A stretch of DNA of 64,000 nucleotides from the NCBI RefSeq assembly GCF_014764405.1, contig NZ_CP061725.1, positions 3,100,001 through 3,164,000 on the forward strand. The letters are read 5' to 3'. The position numbers were made by a program, and so were the translations under genes. Within the stretch, counting starts at the first letter, position 1. Each line of letters opens with the position of its first letter. Below are positions 54,207 to 63,740 of this stretch, one piece after another. The notes beneath the pieces were generated by a model. It made no database searches. It saw only the letters and a program-made list of their open reading frames with translations, and was not told where the DNA came from. Source of the DNA: Micromonospora craniellae (GTDB lineage: Bacteria > Actinomycetota > Actinomycetes > Mycobacteriales > Micromonosporaceae).

Positions 54207-55550
54207 TCAGCGGCTGCGGCGGTTCCGCCGGCTGCCGGTTTCCCCCGGCGAGGTGTCGGTGCCGGCCGAGCCGTCGTCCGTCGGTGACGTGGCGGAGGTG
54301 AGTGGCGTCGATGCGCCGCCGGGGGTCGGTGAACCGCCCGTGGGTGCCGGAGCGGCGGGCGTGCCGTCGTCACCGACAGCGCCACTCGGCCCGGCCGCGC
54401 CGGTGTCGCCCATGGCCGGTGCGGTGCCGGGGTCGTCGGCCGCCCCGCGCTGCCGGGGCAGCCGGGGCGTCTCCCCGCTGGGCGGCAACTCCTGCCTGCG
54501 CCGAGCCGCCCGCTGGGCGAGCGCCGCGACCAGGACTGACCCGCCGATTCCGACGATCACCGCGTACGGGGCGATGAGGTGGGCCGACACCTGCTCCGGG
54601 CTGATCGCGGTCAGCCTCGGCACGGCCAGGAAGTAGGCGACGGCCACCAGCAGAGGTCCGGCGGCGCCGGAGGCGGTGGCACCGACCCGCCGGTCCGCCG
54701 GGCGTACGCCGTGGCGGGCGGCCAGCACGCCGATCAACAGCGCCGAGCCGAGCGAGAGGACCGCACCGGGCCAGTAGAAGTAGTCGCGGATCCAGAACTG
54801 TGCGTTGTCCGAGCTGAGTTGCCAGATGCCGAGCTGGGCCGTGGTCAGTCCGCGACCCGCGAGCACCGAGTCGACCACGGCGACCACCGCGAGCAGCCAG
54901 AGCCAACCGGCGGTGGCGATGACGTTGGTCGCGGCGGCCCGGCATCGCAGGGCCCAGACCGCCACCAGCGCGCCGACGAGTACGCCGATCGCGGCGTACG
55001 CGGCGGCCATGTCCCGTGGGGACGGAGTGTCCGGCACCACCGCCATCCGCGCCGGCACGGCGACCAGCAGCACGGTGATCAGTGCACCCAGACCGGCGGC
55101 ACCGGCGAGCGCGATCAGCCAGAGGCCACCGCCGTCACCGACCTCCCGGCGGGCATCGGTCGACATGGCGGCACCCGGCCGGGCGGTGCCGGACCGGGCG
55201 GTGTCGGTCTGTGAGGCGTTGGCGGCCGACGGGACGGGGTCGGCCGGCAGGGCGGGGTCGGTGGGCCTACCGGCGTCGGAGGGTGCGACGGTCGGACCGG
55301 CCGCCGGGGGCGGGTCGGTGCGGCGGTCGCGCAGTCGTTGCGCGCAGACCGCGCCGACGATCGTGGAGGTGGCGGCGATCCAGGTGGCCCAGATCAGGCT
55401 CGCTACCCAGGCTGCGGTGCCGGCGGTCGCCTGGGTCGGTGCCCAGTTGAGGATGCCCAGGCCGTACCCGAAGCCCAGTTGGGCGGCCCCGGCGCCGGCT
55501 GCCACGCCAGCCGCGGTGGCGATCGATCCTCCCCAGCCCTGTCTGGCCAT
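54207..55550 (-). CDS. Multi-span membrane protein with disordered tails
   Basis: 447 residues from ATG 55550 (MARQGWGGSIATAAGVAAGA). Two membrane segments come first, then a ~70-residue Pro/Ala/Asp-rich cytosolic linker. Five more hydrophobic segments follow (such as LWLIALAGAAGLGALITVLL and NVIATAGWLWLLAVVAVVDS). The last ~90 residues are Pro/Gly/Thr-rich, with a terminal RRNRRSR. No family recognised. It lies head to head with a PASTA-domain gene 120 bp away, so a cell-envelope role is a guess from context. Confidence 0.7.
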   Translation of the reverse strand: MARQGWGGSIATAAGVAAGAGAAQLGFGYGLGILNWAPTQATAGTAAWVASLIWATWIAATSTIVGAVCAQRLRDRRTDPPPAAGPTVAPSDAGRPTDPALPADPVPSAANASQTDTARSGTARPGAAMSTDARREVGDGGGLWLIALAGAAGLGALITVLLVAVPARMAVVPDTPSPRDMAAAYAAIGVLVGALVAVWALRCRAAATNVIATAGWLWLLAVVAVVDSVLAGRGLTTAQLGIWQLSSDNAQFWIRDYFYWPGAVLSLGSALLIGVLAARHGVRPADRRVGATASGAAGPLLVAVAYFLAVPRLTAISPEQVSAHLIAPYAVIVGIGGSVLVAALAQRAARRRQELPPSGETPRLPRQRGAADDPGTAPAMGDTGAAGPSGAVGDDGTPAAPAPTGGSPTPGGASTPLTSATSPTDDGSAGTDTSPGETGSRRNRRSR

Positions 55551-55672
55551 GCCGGGCAGCGTAACGTCCTGTGGTCGGTGCGGCGAGTCGTGTGCGGCAT
55601 CGGGCGGCAACGGTGACGGACGGTGCTTGGCGTCGGTGGCTACGGTCGCCGGTGATAGGGCGGTGGGCGGAG

Positions 55673-56353
55673 ATGACGGACGGAACCACGGACCGGGGCG
55701 AGGTGCGCGTCGGCACCGGCCCGGACCGCACGAGGGTGGTGATCGGCGGCGGGCTCGCGGCGGTGCTCCTCGCCGTCGTCGGGGCGGCCGGTGGATGGAT
55801 GCTTGCCGGCGATCAGGAACCGCCCGGCACCACGACACTGGACGCGAGCGGCAGTCGGGCGCCGACGTCCGAAGGCGAGCCGACACCACGCGAGAAGCCG
55901 ACGACGGCTACCAGCAGCCAGCCCGCCCGACCCGCGCCGAACCGCACCGATCTGACGGTGCCGGAACTCGTCGGCATGGACTTCGAAGAGGCCCGGGAGG
56001 AGCTGCGGGATCGCGGACTGCGTTGGGAGTTCGTCTTCGGCACCGGCGACAGCTCCAGCGTGCGCAGCACCGAGCCGGCCGGCGGGTCACCGGTGAAGCG
56101 CGGGACCAGCGTGAAGGTCACCGTGGCCGGCGCCGCACCGGAGAGTTCGGTACCGGACCTGGTCGGCGACTCGTGCGGGGAGGCACAGGACGAACTCGCC
56201 GACGACGGCTTCTATCCGCGCTACCCCACCGGTAAGTCCGGCACGGTCACCACCCAGCAGCCGACCGCCGGCACCGTCGGGCGATGGAACGACGTGGTCC
56301 AGATCTGGTGCGGCACGACCCCGAGCCCGGAGTCCAGCGACGAGCCGGAGTGA
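55673..56353 (+). CDS. PASTA-domain membrane protein, 226 aa
   Basis: ATG 55673 (GGGCGGAG upstream). A short cytosolic N-terminus is followed by one membrane helix (VVIGGGLAAVLLAVVGAAGG) and a Thr/Pro-rich extracellular stalk. Two PASTA repeats follow: LTVPELVGMDFEEAREELRD ... TEPAGGSPVKRGTSVKVTVA, and SVPDLVGDSCGEAQDELADD ... QQPTAGTVGRWNDVVQIWCG, the latter with a Cys pair. PASTA domains bind peptidoglycan fragments. There is no kinase domain, unlike PknB. A second PASTA gene follows after 99 bp. Confidence 0.88.
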   Translation: MTDGTTDRGEVRVGTGPDRTRVVIGGGLAAVLLAVVGAAGGWMLAGDQEPPGTTTLDASGSRAPTSEGEPTPREKPTTATSSQPARPAPNRTDLTVPELVGMDFEEAREELRDRGLRWEFVFGTGDSSSVRSTEPAGGSPVKRGTSVKVTVAGAAPESSVPDLVGDSCGEAQDELADDGFYPRYPTGKSGTVTTQQPTAGTVGRWNDVVQIWCGTTPSPESSDEPE

Positions 56354-56452
56354 CGCGCGTCCGACACGCTGATGCCGGCCGATGGCCCGACGAACCGTTA
56401 GGTTGACCGTCGAGGGCCATGCCGCCCGCCGGACCGGCGGAAAGGACGTGCG

Positions 56453-57151
56453 ATGAGCGACGACCGCCAGCAGCCGCCTGAGGACGGGTCCGACGACCGG
56501 ACCCGCCACATTCCACCGGCCACCGGACGACCCGACGAGACCGCTCCGTTGCCTCCGACGCAGCGGTCCGGATCGGCGGCGTGGTCGGGGCGCGCGGAGG
56601 TGCCGTCGGTGCGGCCGGGTTTCGACGGCGAGCCGGCCGGCGGCGACTGGTACCCCGACGAGCAGCCGAACCGGCGCTGGTGGCTGCCGATTCTCTGGGG
56701 TGTCGTCCTGCTGCTCCTGCTCGCGCTGCTCGGTGTGGGCCTGTGGCTGGCCCGGCAGGCGCTGGACGAGGACGGGTCTACGCCGCCGTCCCCGCAGCCG
56801 ACGACGCAGGCCCCACCGACCACCGCCGCGCCCTCCCCGACCACCCGGTCACCGTCGCCATCGCCGACCACCAGCGCCGCCCCGCCGCAGATTCCGGTGC
56901 CGCCGTTGACCGGGCTCTCCGAGGCGGCGGCGCGGACGCTGCTGGACCAGCTCGATCTCGAGTACGAGGTGGAGTACCGGCCGTCGGACCAGCCCTCTGG
57001 CACGGTGATCGCCACCGAGCCCGGTGGGGGTGAACTGGTCGAGGCGGGCAGGGAGATCAGGCTGGTGGTGGCGGAGGCCAGCCCGAGCCCGTCGCCGACG
57101 ACCGGTGCGCCGACCACCGAGCCGACCGTCACGGTGAGCCCGACCGCCTGA
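56453..57151 (+). CDS. PASTA-domain membrane protein, 232 aa
   Basis: ATG 56453 (GGAAAGGA upstream). A ~80-residue cytosolic N-terminus is rich in Asp, Arg and Pro. A membrane helix (WWLPILWGVVLLLLLALLGV) follows, then a Pro/Thr/Ser stalk, one PASTA repeat (PVPPLTGLSEAAARTLLDQL ... ATEPGGGELVEAGREIRLVV) and a Ser/Thr/Pro tail. It is likely paired with the preceding PASTA protein in sensing or binding cell wall. The 3' end sits within a 24-bp tandem duplication. Confidence 0.86.
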   Translation: MSDDRQQPPEDGSDDRTRHIPPATGRPDETAPLPPTQRSGSAAWSGRAEVPSVRPGFDGEPAGGDWYPDEQPNRRWWLPILWGVVLLLLLALLGVGLWLARQALDEDGSTPPSPQPTTQAPPTTAAPSPTTRSPSPSPTTSAAPPQIPVPPLTGLSEAAARTLLDQLDLEYEVEYRPSDQPSGTVIATEPGGGELVEAGREIRLVVAEASPSPSPTTGAPTTEPTVTVSPTA

Positions 57152-57177
57152 GGCACGGTGAGCCCGACCGCCTGAGG
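57130..57177 (+). repeat. 24-bp perfect tandem duplication spanning the stop of the PASTA gene
   Basis: Two identical 24-bp units, 57130-57153 and 57154-57177, each beginning CACGGTGAGCCCGACC and containing TGA. Because the first unit already contains the stop codon, the protein is unaffected. Confidence 0.9.
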
Positions 57178-57181
57178 GCGG

Positions 57182-57616
57182 TCACCACAACCGGCGTCTG
57201 GTGCCGACCAGTCCCAACCCGGCCAGCGAGATCGCCAACCCGAACACGCCGGACCAGAACAGCGAACGGCTGAGTTCCTGGCGAGGATCCGCTCCGGTGG
57301 CGTGGGTTGTCGGGACGGTGTCCCCCGACGGGTCACCGCCGTTCGCGGAGGCCGGGTCGTCGCCCGGCTGGTCGGCCGTGCCGTCGGGGCCGAACTCGTG
57401 CCAGCCGCCGGTCACGCCGTACGGGCCGACCGGGTCGGTCTCCACCACGGTGATCTCCGGTGCCGGTACGGGCTCGGCCAGCCGGGTCGAGGACAGGGCG
57501 GGGTCCCGGACCAGCACCAGCATGGTGGCGGCGGCACCAAGTAGCGCCAGGACTCCGAAGGCGTAGGTGATACGGGATCGGTGGGGCTGTCGCGCGGGCA
57601 GATTGACCATGGCCAT
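57182..57616 (-). CDS. Two-span membrane protein, 144 aa
   Basis: Starts MAMVNLPARQPHRSRITYAF at ATG 57616 (ATG 57610 is also possible). There is an N-terminal membrane helix (GVLALLGAAATMLVLVRDPA) and a ~65-residue extracytoplasmic Asp/Gly/Pro-rich loop. A second helix lies near the end (LFWSGVFGLAISLAGLGLVG). No family recognised. It is convergent with the PASTA gene, 30 bp apart. Confidence 0.65.
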   Translation of the reverse strand: MAMVNLPARQPHRSRITYAFGVLALLGAAATMLVLVRDPALSSTRLAEPVPAPEITVVETDPVGPYGVTGGWHEFGPDGTADQPGDDPASANGGDPSGDTVPTTHATGADPRQELSRSLFWSGVFGLAISLAGLGLVGTRRRLW

Positions 57617-57716
57617 CCCAGGTTCGGGGCCCAGGACGCGCGGGGTGGAGACTTGCCGGGGTGGGCATACCGATTCTATGGCGTCGGCATGCCCCCACGG
57701 CGGCTGTTCGAGATGC

Positions 57717-58004
57717 TCAGCTCACCCGGACCGGAGTTCGGGTGACCGGCCGGCGGGCCGAGCGCACGGTGTGCGGACGAGGCTGCGGAGCGGCCTGGAT
57801 CTGCTCCAGACCCGCTCGCTGGACGAAGATCGAACGCCGGTTGACCGCGTCCCCCGCCGTGTTCAACTCGTAGCCTTCGAGCCACAGCCAGCCGTCGTAG
57901 GTGGGTCGGTCGAGTACCCGGATCACCCGGAACTGGATGGGCTTGCGGAACTGGACACTCGCCGCGCGAGTCACGTGCAGTACGTCACCGGAGCGGGGAA
58001 GCAC
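57717..58004 (-). CDS. Conserved actinobacterial hypothetical protein, 95 aa
   Basis: GTG 58004 with AGGAGCC upstream. The product opens VLPRSGDVLHVTRAASVQFR and continues IQFRVIRVLDRPTYDGWLWL and EGYELNTAGDAVNRRSIFVQ, a small beta-rich domain with a basic tail. I believe I have seen close relatives widely in Micromonospora and Streptomyces, but I know of no function. The longer open frame upstream lacks coding character and is not included. Confidence 0.7.
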   Translation of the reverse strand: MLPRSGDVLHVTRAASVQFRKPIQFRVIRVLDRPTYDGWLWLEGYELNTAGDAVNRRSIFVQRAGLEQIQAAPQPRPHTVRSARRPVTRTPVRVS

Positions 58005-58161
58005 ATGGGCTCCTGGGAGGGTTGGCCGGCGGGGAGGCCGGCGGGACGATCGGGGGGAGATGCCGCTCCGGCGACGAGGTCGTGTCTCGTGTGCCGGTTC
58101 GTGGCGCGGGCATTGGTCGGTGCCGGGAACGCTGGTGGCGTGCCGCTCGACCGGTGCGGGC

Positions 58162-58320
58162 TCAGGTGGTGTCGCCGGAGCCGCCGCCGGGGGTGGGCGG
58201 CCGGTTCCCGCGCGGGGAATCCGGGCCCGTGGCCGACGGTCGGGTGTACGCCCCGTCCGCGCCTCCGCCGTAGAGATCACGGGGGGAGACGGCGTAGGGA
58301 CGATGCGTAACCCAGGTCAT
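58162..58320 (-). CDS. Possible small protein, 52 aa
   Basis: ATG 58320 without a Shine-Dalgarno sequence; leaderless starts are common in these bacteria. Reads MTWVTHRPYAVSPRDLYGGG and a Pro/Gly-rich tail. Support is weak. The surrounding 58005-58411 gap otherwise holds only the divergent promoters of the flanking genes. Confidence 0.3.
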   Translation of the reverse strand: MTWVTHRPYAVSPRDLYGGGADGAYTRPSATGPDSPRGNRPPTPGGGSGDTT

Positions 58321-58411
58321 ACGGACAGAGTGCATCAGAGGCGTGCTGCATGCAAGTTGCACGTAGACTTTTGCCGATAAGTGAGCGGCTCGCACGAAAG
58401 GGCGCTTGAAC

Positions 58412-58573
58412 GTGCCCATACCCGAGCGGCACACTGAGGAACGGTTTCGCCCGCCGCGGCCGGCCGACGACCGGCGCCACCCCTATGCCGCGAACGCTCG
58501 CCAGCCCCGACGGTCGCGCCCGAGGCGGGTGTCGAATCAGCGGCGCGTCGAGGTGAAAGGTGACATCGGGTGA
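58412..58573 (+). CDS. Small basic protein coupled to the DUF5753 regulator, 53 aa
   Basis: GTG 58412 with GAAAGGG upstream. The product begins MPIPERHTEERFRPPRPADD and is strongly basic toward the C-terminus (RQPRRSRPRRVSNQRRVEVK). Its TGA at 58571-58573 overlaps the GTG of the regulator (GTGA), the typical sign of translational coupling. No family recognised; it may be a leader peptide or accessory protein. Confidence 0.5.
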   Translation: MPIPERHTEERFRPPRPADDRRHPYAANARQPRRSRPRRVSNQRRVEVKGDIG

Positions 58574-59445
58574 GCGAGCGCCGCAGTCCGACCATCCGGC
58601 GGCGCCGGCTCGGCGCGGAGCTGCGCCGCCAACGCGAGGCCGCCGGCATCACCATCGAAGCCGTCGCCGACCAGTTGGAGTGCTCCGCGTCGAAGATCTC
58701 CCGCATCGAGACGGGCCACACCTCCGCCACGCCGCGCGATGTGCGGGACATGCTGCGGATCTACGGGGTGGTGGGCGCGGAGAGTGACGAGCTGGTGCAG
58801 ATCGCCCGCGAGGCGCGACAGAAGGGCTGGTGGCACCCGTACAGCACGGTGTTGGTCGGGGCGTTCGTCGGCCTGGAGGCGGCGGCCAGCTCGGTCCGTG
58901 CGTACGAACAGCAGGTGATACCCGGGCTGTTGGAGACCGAGGATTACGCCAGCACGATGATCAAGGCCGCCCGTCCGGACTTCACCCCCGAACAGGTACG
59001 ACAACGAGTGCGTGTCCGACTCGGCCGTCAGTCGTTGTTGACCCAGGATGATCCGGTCGATCTGTGGGTGGTGCTCGATGAGGCGGTGCTGAGCCGTCCG
59101 GTTGGCGGGGACACGGTCATGCGTGACCAGCTCAAACGGTTGGCGGAGGTAGCCCAACTGCCGAACGTGACGCTCCAGGTCCTGCCGTTCGAGGTAGGGG
59201 CGCACGCCGGAATGGACGGCACCTTCACGATCCTCAGCTTCCCCGAACCCGGTGATCCGGATGTCGTGTACGCGGAGAACGCCACGGGTGGGCTCTTCCT
59301 GGAGAAGAGCGACGAACTACAGAAGTACAGCTTCATCTTCGATCACATTCGAGCAGCGGCCAGGCGTCCGGAGGAGTCCGTCGAGTACATCGCGAGACTG
59401 GCAGAGGAGCCGTTGTGGAAGTGGCGACGCAAGGATTCCCCGTAG
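58570..59445 (+). CDS. XRE-DUF5753 regulator, intact
   Basis: 291 residues. The N-terminal HTH reads LGAELRRQREAAGITIEAVA and QLECSASKISRIETGHTSA. The DUF5753 domain covers ~100-280 (YEQQVIPGLLETEDYASTMI, LWVVLDEAVLSRPVGGDTVM, LPFEVGAHAGMDGTFTILSF, ENATGGLFLEKSDELQKYSF). The family controls development and secondary metabolism in actinomycetes, usually together with a DUF397 partner. Here that partner overlaps the 3' end by 31 bp. It is the intact counterpart of the amber-interrupted gene at 30158-30967. Confidence 0.92.
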   Translation: MSERRSPTIRRRRLGAELRRQREAAGITIEAVADQLECSASKISRIETGHTSATPRDVRDMLRIYGVVGAESDELVQIAREARQKGWWHPYSTVLVGAFVGLEAAASSVRAYEQQVIPGLLETEDYASTMIKAARPDFTPEQVRQRVRVRLGRQSLLTQDDPVDLWVVLDEAVLSRPVGGDTVMRDQLKRLAEVAQLPNVTLQVLPFEVGAHAGMDGTFTILSFPEPGDPDVVYAENATGGLFLEKSDELQKYSFIFDHIRAAARRPEESVEYIARLAEEPLWKWRRKDSP

Positions 59446-59642
59446 ACCTGACGCGGGCGACATGGTTCAAGAGCTCGAAAAGTGGCCCGAACTGTGACAA
59501 CTGCGTGGAGGTGGCGTACGTGACCGGGGCGATCGGCGTCCGGGATTCGAAGGACAAGGCCGGTCCGGCCCTCGTCTTCGCCCCGGGTGACTGGCACGCC
59601 TTCGTCGCCGGCACCAGGGACGGCGCATTCGGCCGGAGCTGA
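59415..59642 (+). CDS. DUF397 protein
   Basis: 75 residues from GTG 59415, inside the end of the regulator gene. Signature: LTRATWFKSSKSGPNCDNCV, then GAIGVRDSKDKAGPALVFAP and DWHAFVAG. It pairs with the DUF5753 regulator, which it probably modulates. The overlap implies coupled translation. Confidence 0.92.
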   Translation: MEVATQGFPVDLTRATWFKSSKSGPNCDNCVEVAYVTGAIGVRDSKDKAGPALVFAPGDWHAFVAGTRDGAFGRS

Positions 59643-59820
59643 TTGGCGGTAAGCGGTGTCGATCGGTCCCCGTCCGGCCAGGCCGGACGGGGACCGTGCG
59701 TTGCGTTGCGGCCCTCCGGCTGCCGTCGCCACATCGATCCCGTCTCGTTGTACCTCTCGGTACGCGCTGGTCGACATCCCCCCGGCAGGGCGGGTAACCG
59801 AGCGAGGCAGGCGAGACGGA

Positions 59821-60222
59821 ATGACGAGTATCGGTTCAGAGAACATGAGCAACGGCCCGGCAAAGGCCGAGCGGTTCGGCGGGCAGTACCGCGGCGCCCG
59901 CAGGGACAGCATGTTGACCGAAGTGCCGGCGGAGGGTGAACGCGGCGGGCGGGACGTCAAAAGCACGGCCGAAGCGGCCCCGTCGCAGCACGTGCCGCCG
60001 TCGCTGGACCCGAATCCGCTCACCGAGGGGGCGTTCCCGCCCCCGGGGTGGCCGATGGCGGAGAACAACTCCCTGGTGGGCCACCCGCTGCTGCACGGTC
60101 TGATGATGGAGTTGCCGCCGAGGGGCAGTGTGCCGCCGCCCGGCTGGCTGGACCGTTGGTTCGAGGCGACCAGGGCGATCCTGGAACTGCTATACGTGCA
60201 GGGCTCCGGCCGGTTGCGCTGA
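59821..60222 (+). CDS. Hypothetical protein, 133 aa
   Basis: ATG 59821 (GAGACGGA upstream); ATG 59845 is a possible later start. The product is Pro/Gly/Arg-rich and mostly disordered. It has a repeated PPPGW motif (EGAFPPPGWPMAENN and GSVPPPGWLDRWFEATRAIL) and a short C-terminal helix. No family recognised. It overlaps the convergent membrane-protein gene by 33 bp. Confidence 0.5.
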   Translation: MTSIGSENMSNGPAKAERFGGQYRGARRDSMLTEVPAEGERGGRDVKSTAEAAPSQHVPPSLDPNPLTEGAFPPPGWPMAENNSLVGHPLLHGLMMELPPRGSVPPPGWLDRWFEATRAILELLYVQGSGRLR

Positions 60223-60798
60223 GGTCGCCCGCCGTTCCGGCATGGCCAACTCGGCGAGCCGGTTGTGTCGCAGCGCATGACGTACGCCGATGGCGGCGAC
60301 GCCCAGCGCCCCGGCGGTGACCGCCGGCCCGGCCATCCCGGGCCCGAAGAGCTGACCGGCGCCGCTCGCCGCGATCAGGGCCGGCAGCAGGGCCAGCCCG
60401 GTCACCTGCAACGGCAGGCCGATCAGCGGGTGTGCGGCGGCGGCCCGCAACCCGTGCGGGGCCGGAGTCCGGGAGGCCGTGGCGAGCGCGCTGGCCCCGG
60501 CCAGCAGCCGGCGCACCCGGCGGACCGTGCAGATCGCCACCACCGCGACGGGGACAGCGGCCAGCGTGAGTCCGCTCGCGGCCCGGTCCGCCAGGGTGGC
60601 ACCACGGGTGATCAGCCCGGCGATCGGCAGCGCCGCCGTCAGGGCGAGTCCGGCCCCGGTCAGGCCGAGCAGCCAGCCGGTGTGCCGGCGCAGGCCACGT
60701 GCGTGGGTCATCCGGGGCAGCCCGTCCGCGAGGTACCCGGCGACCCACCAGACGGTGGCGACCGGGAGCAGGAGGGCGAGATGGCTCTGCATGACCAT
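60190..60798 (-). CDS. Hydrophobic membrane protein, 202 aa
   Basis: Starts at ATG 60798 or 60792. Five or six membrane segments (for example LALLLPVATVWWVAGYLADG, LLGLTGAGLALTAALPIAGL, LTLAAVPVAVVAICTVRRVR, LPLQVTGLALLPALIAASGA) and a basic C-terminal tail. No family recognised. It is divergent from the subtilase gene with about 215 bp between the starts. Confidence 0.6.
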   Translation of the reverse strand: MVMQSHLALLLPVATVWWVAGYLADGLPRMTHARGLRRHTGWLLGLTGAGLALTAALPIAGLITRGATLADRAASGLTLAAVPVAVVAICTVRRVRRLLAGASALATASRTPAPHGLRAAAAHPLIGLPLQVTGLALLPALIAASGAGQLFGPGMAGPAVTAGALGVAAIGVRHALRHNRLAELAMPERRATSAQPAGALHV

Positions 60799-61012
60799 CA
60801 GCCTTGCCCGATTTCCGCTCTCGCGAATCCGGGACCGCCCCCCGCTCGTCCCGTACCTGGTCCCCGTAGGGGGTCATCGCACCGATGTGATGGGAGATCC
60901 GGCATGTTTTTCTGCCTCCGGGCGTCCAACTACTCTCACCTCGATTGGCATTCATCGATCAATCTGCCACGAGTGGGTAGACGGTCGGTGCCGGTCGGAG
61001 GGAGGTAGGAAG

Positions 61013-62884
<1,872 letters not shown>

Positions 62885-62896
62885 CGTCCGCAACGG

Positions 62897-62931
62897 CACC
62901 GGGCCCCCGGCATCGCGCCAGGGGCCCGGTG
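62897..62931. terminator. Hairpin terminator between convergent protease and glycosyltransferase genes
   Basis: CACCGGGCCCC (62897-62907) and GGGGCCCGGTG (62921-62931) form a perfect 11-bp stem with a 13-nt loop, 12 bp after the protease stop and 11 bp before the end of the convergent gene. It likely serves both. Confidence 0.75.
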
Positions 62932-62942
62932 ACCGTATCGGG

Positions 62943-63740
62943 TCAGACCGCGAACGTGCTCGGACGCTCGGTGGCCGGGGCCGGCGGCCTCGCCTTCCAC
63001 AGCCCGGTCTTCTGCGCGAACAACCGGCCGAGGTACGCCGGGTTGAGGATCACGTAGCGGCGCCAGAGCCGCTTCGGTTCCAGACCGAGCCGCCAGAACC
63101 ACTCCAGCCCGGCCCGCTGCATCCACGGCGGCGGCTGACGCAGCAGCCCGGCGTGGTAGTCGAAGGCCGCCCCGACCGCCATCAGCGGCATGTCCAGCAG
63201 CGGGCGCATCGCGTACGCGAAGACCTCCTGGCGCGGGCAGCCCAGGCCGACCAGGACGAGCCGGGCGCCGCTGGCCCTGATCCGGTCGGCGATCTCGACG
63301 TCCTCGCCCGGCTGCACGGCGCGGAACTTCGACGCCTCCACTCCGGCGATCTTCAACGCCGGGAACATCCGCTCCAGCTCCGGGATCAGCCGGGCCAGGG
63401 TCTCGTCGGTGGAGCCGTACAGGTAGACCGGCAGGCCCTCGTCGGCGAAGCGGGAGAGTACGTGCAGGGTCAGCAGCGGCCCGTACACCCGGTCGGTGAG
63501 GCCGGCGCCGTGCAGCAGGTTCAGCGCCCAGCGCACCGGCTGGCCGTCCGGGGTCACCACGTCGAACGAGTTGAGTCGCGCGTTGTGCGGCGGGTCCAGC
63601 ACGCCGGTCATCACGCCGTGCACGGCCAGCGCGGTCAACGCCATCGGGCGGCGTTCCTGCGCGGCGGCCACCACCCGCTCGGTCGCCTCGGCGTAGTCGG
63701 TGGCGTCGACGAGGACGCCGAGGACGTTCTTCTTGGTCAT
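62943..63740 (-). CDS. WecB/TagA/CpsF family glycosyltransferase
   Basis: 265 residues from ATG 63740 (MTKKNVLGVLVDATDYAEAT). The family core has NARLNSFDVVTPDGQPVRWA with the catalytic Asp, then VYGPLLTLHVLSRFADEGLP, VYLYGSTDETLARLIPELER, LVLVGLGCPRQEVFAYAMRP and AVGAAFDYHAGLLRQPPPWM. It transfers N-acetylmannosamine-type sugars onto lipid-linked intermediates of surface polysaccharide or teichoic acid, at the inner membrane face. The start overlaps the upstream epimerase stop by 4 bp (ATGA), so the two are in one operon. Confidence 0.93.
   Translation of the reverse strand: MTKKNVLGVLVDATDYAEATERVVAAAQERRPMALTALAVHGVMTGVLDPPHNARLNSFDVVTPDGQPVRWALNLLHGAGLTDRVYGPLLTLHVLSRFADEGLPVYLYGSTDETLARLIPELERMFPALKIAGVEASKFRAVQPGEDVEIADRIRASGARLVLVGLGCPRQEVFAYAMRPLLDMPLMAVGAAFDYHAGLLRQPPPWMQRAGLEWFWRLGLEPKRLWRRYVILNPAYLGRLFAQKTGLWKARPPAPATERPSTFAV

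Noticed and set aside
58022..58273. An 83-codon plus-strand frame in the gap before the DUF5753 unit
   Set aside because: Gly/Arg/Pro-rich, no ribosome binding site, and overlaps the better-looking but still weak minus-strand frame.
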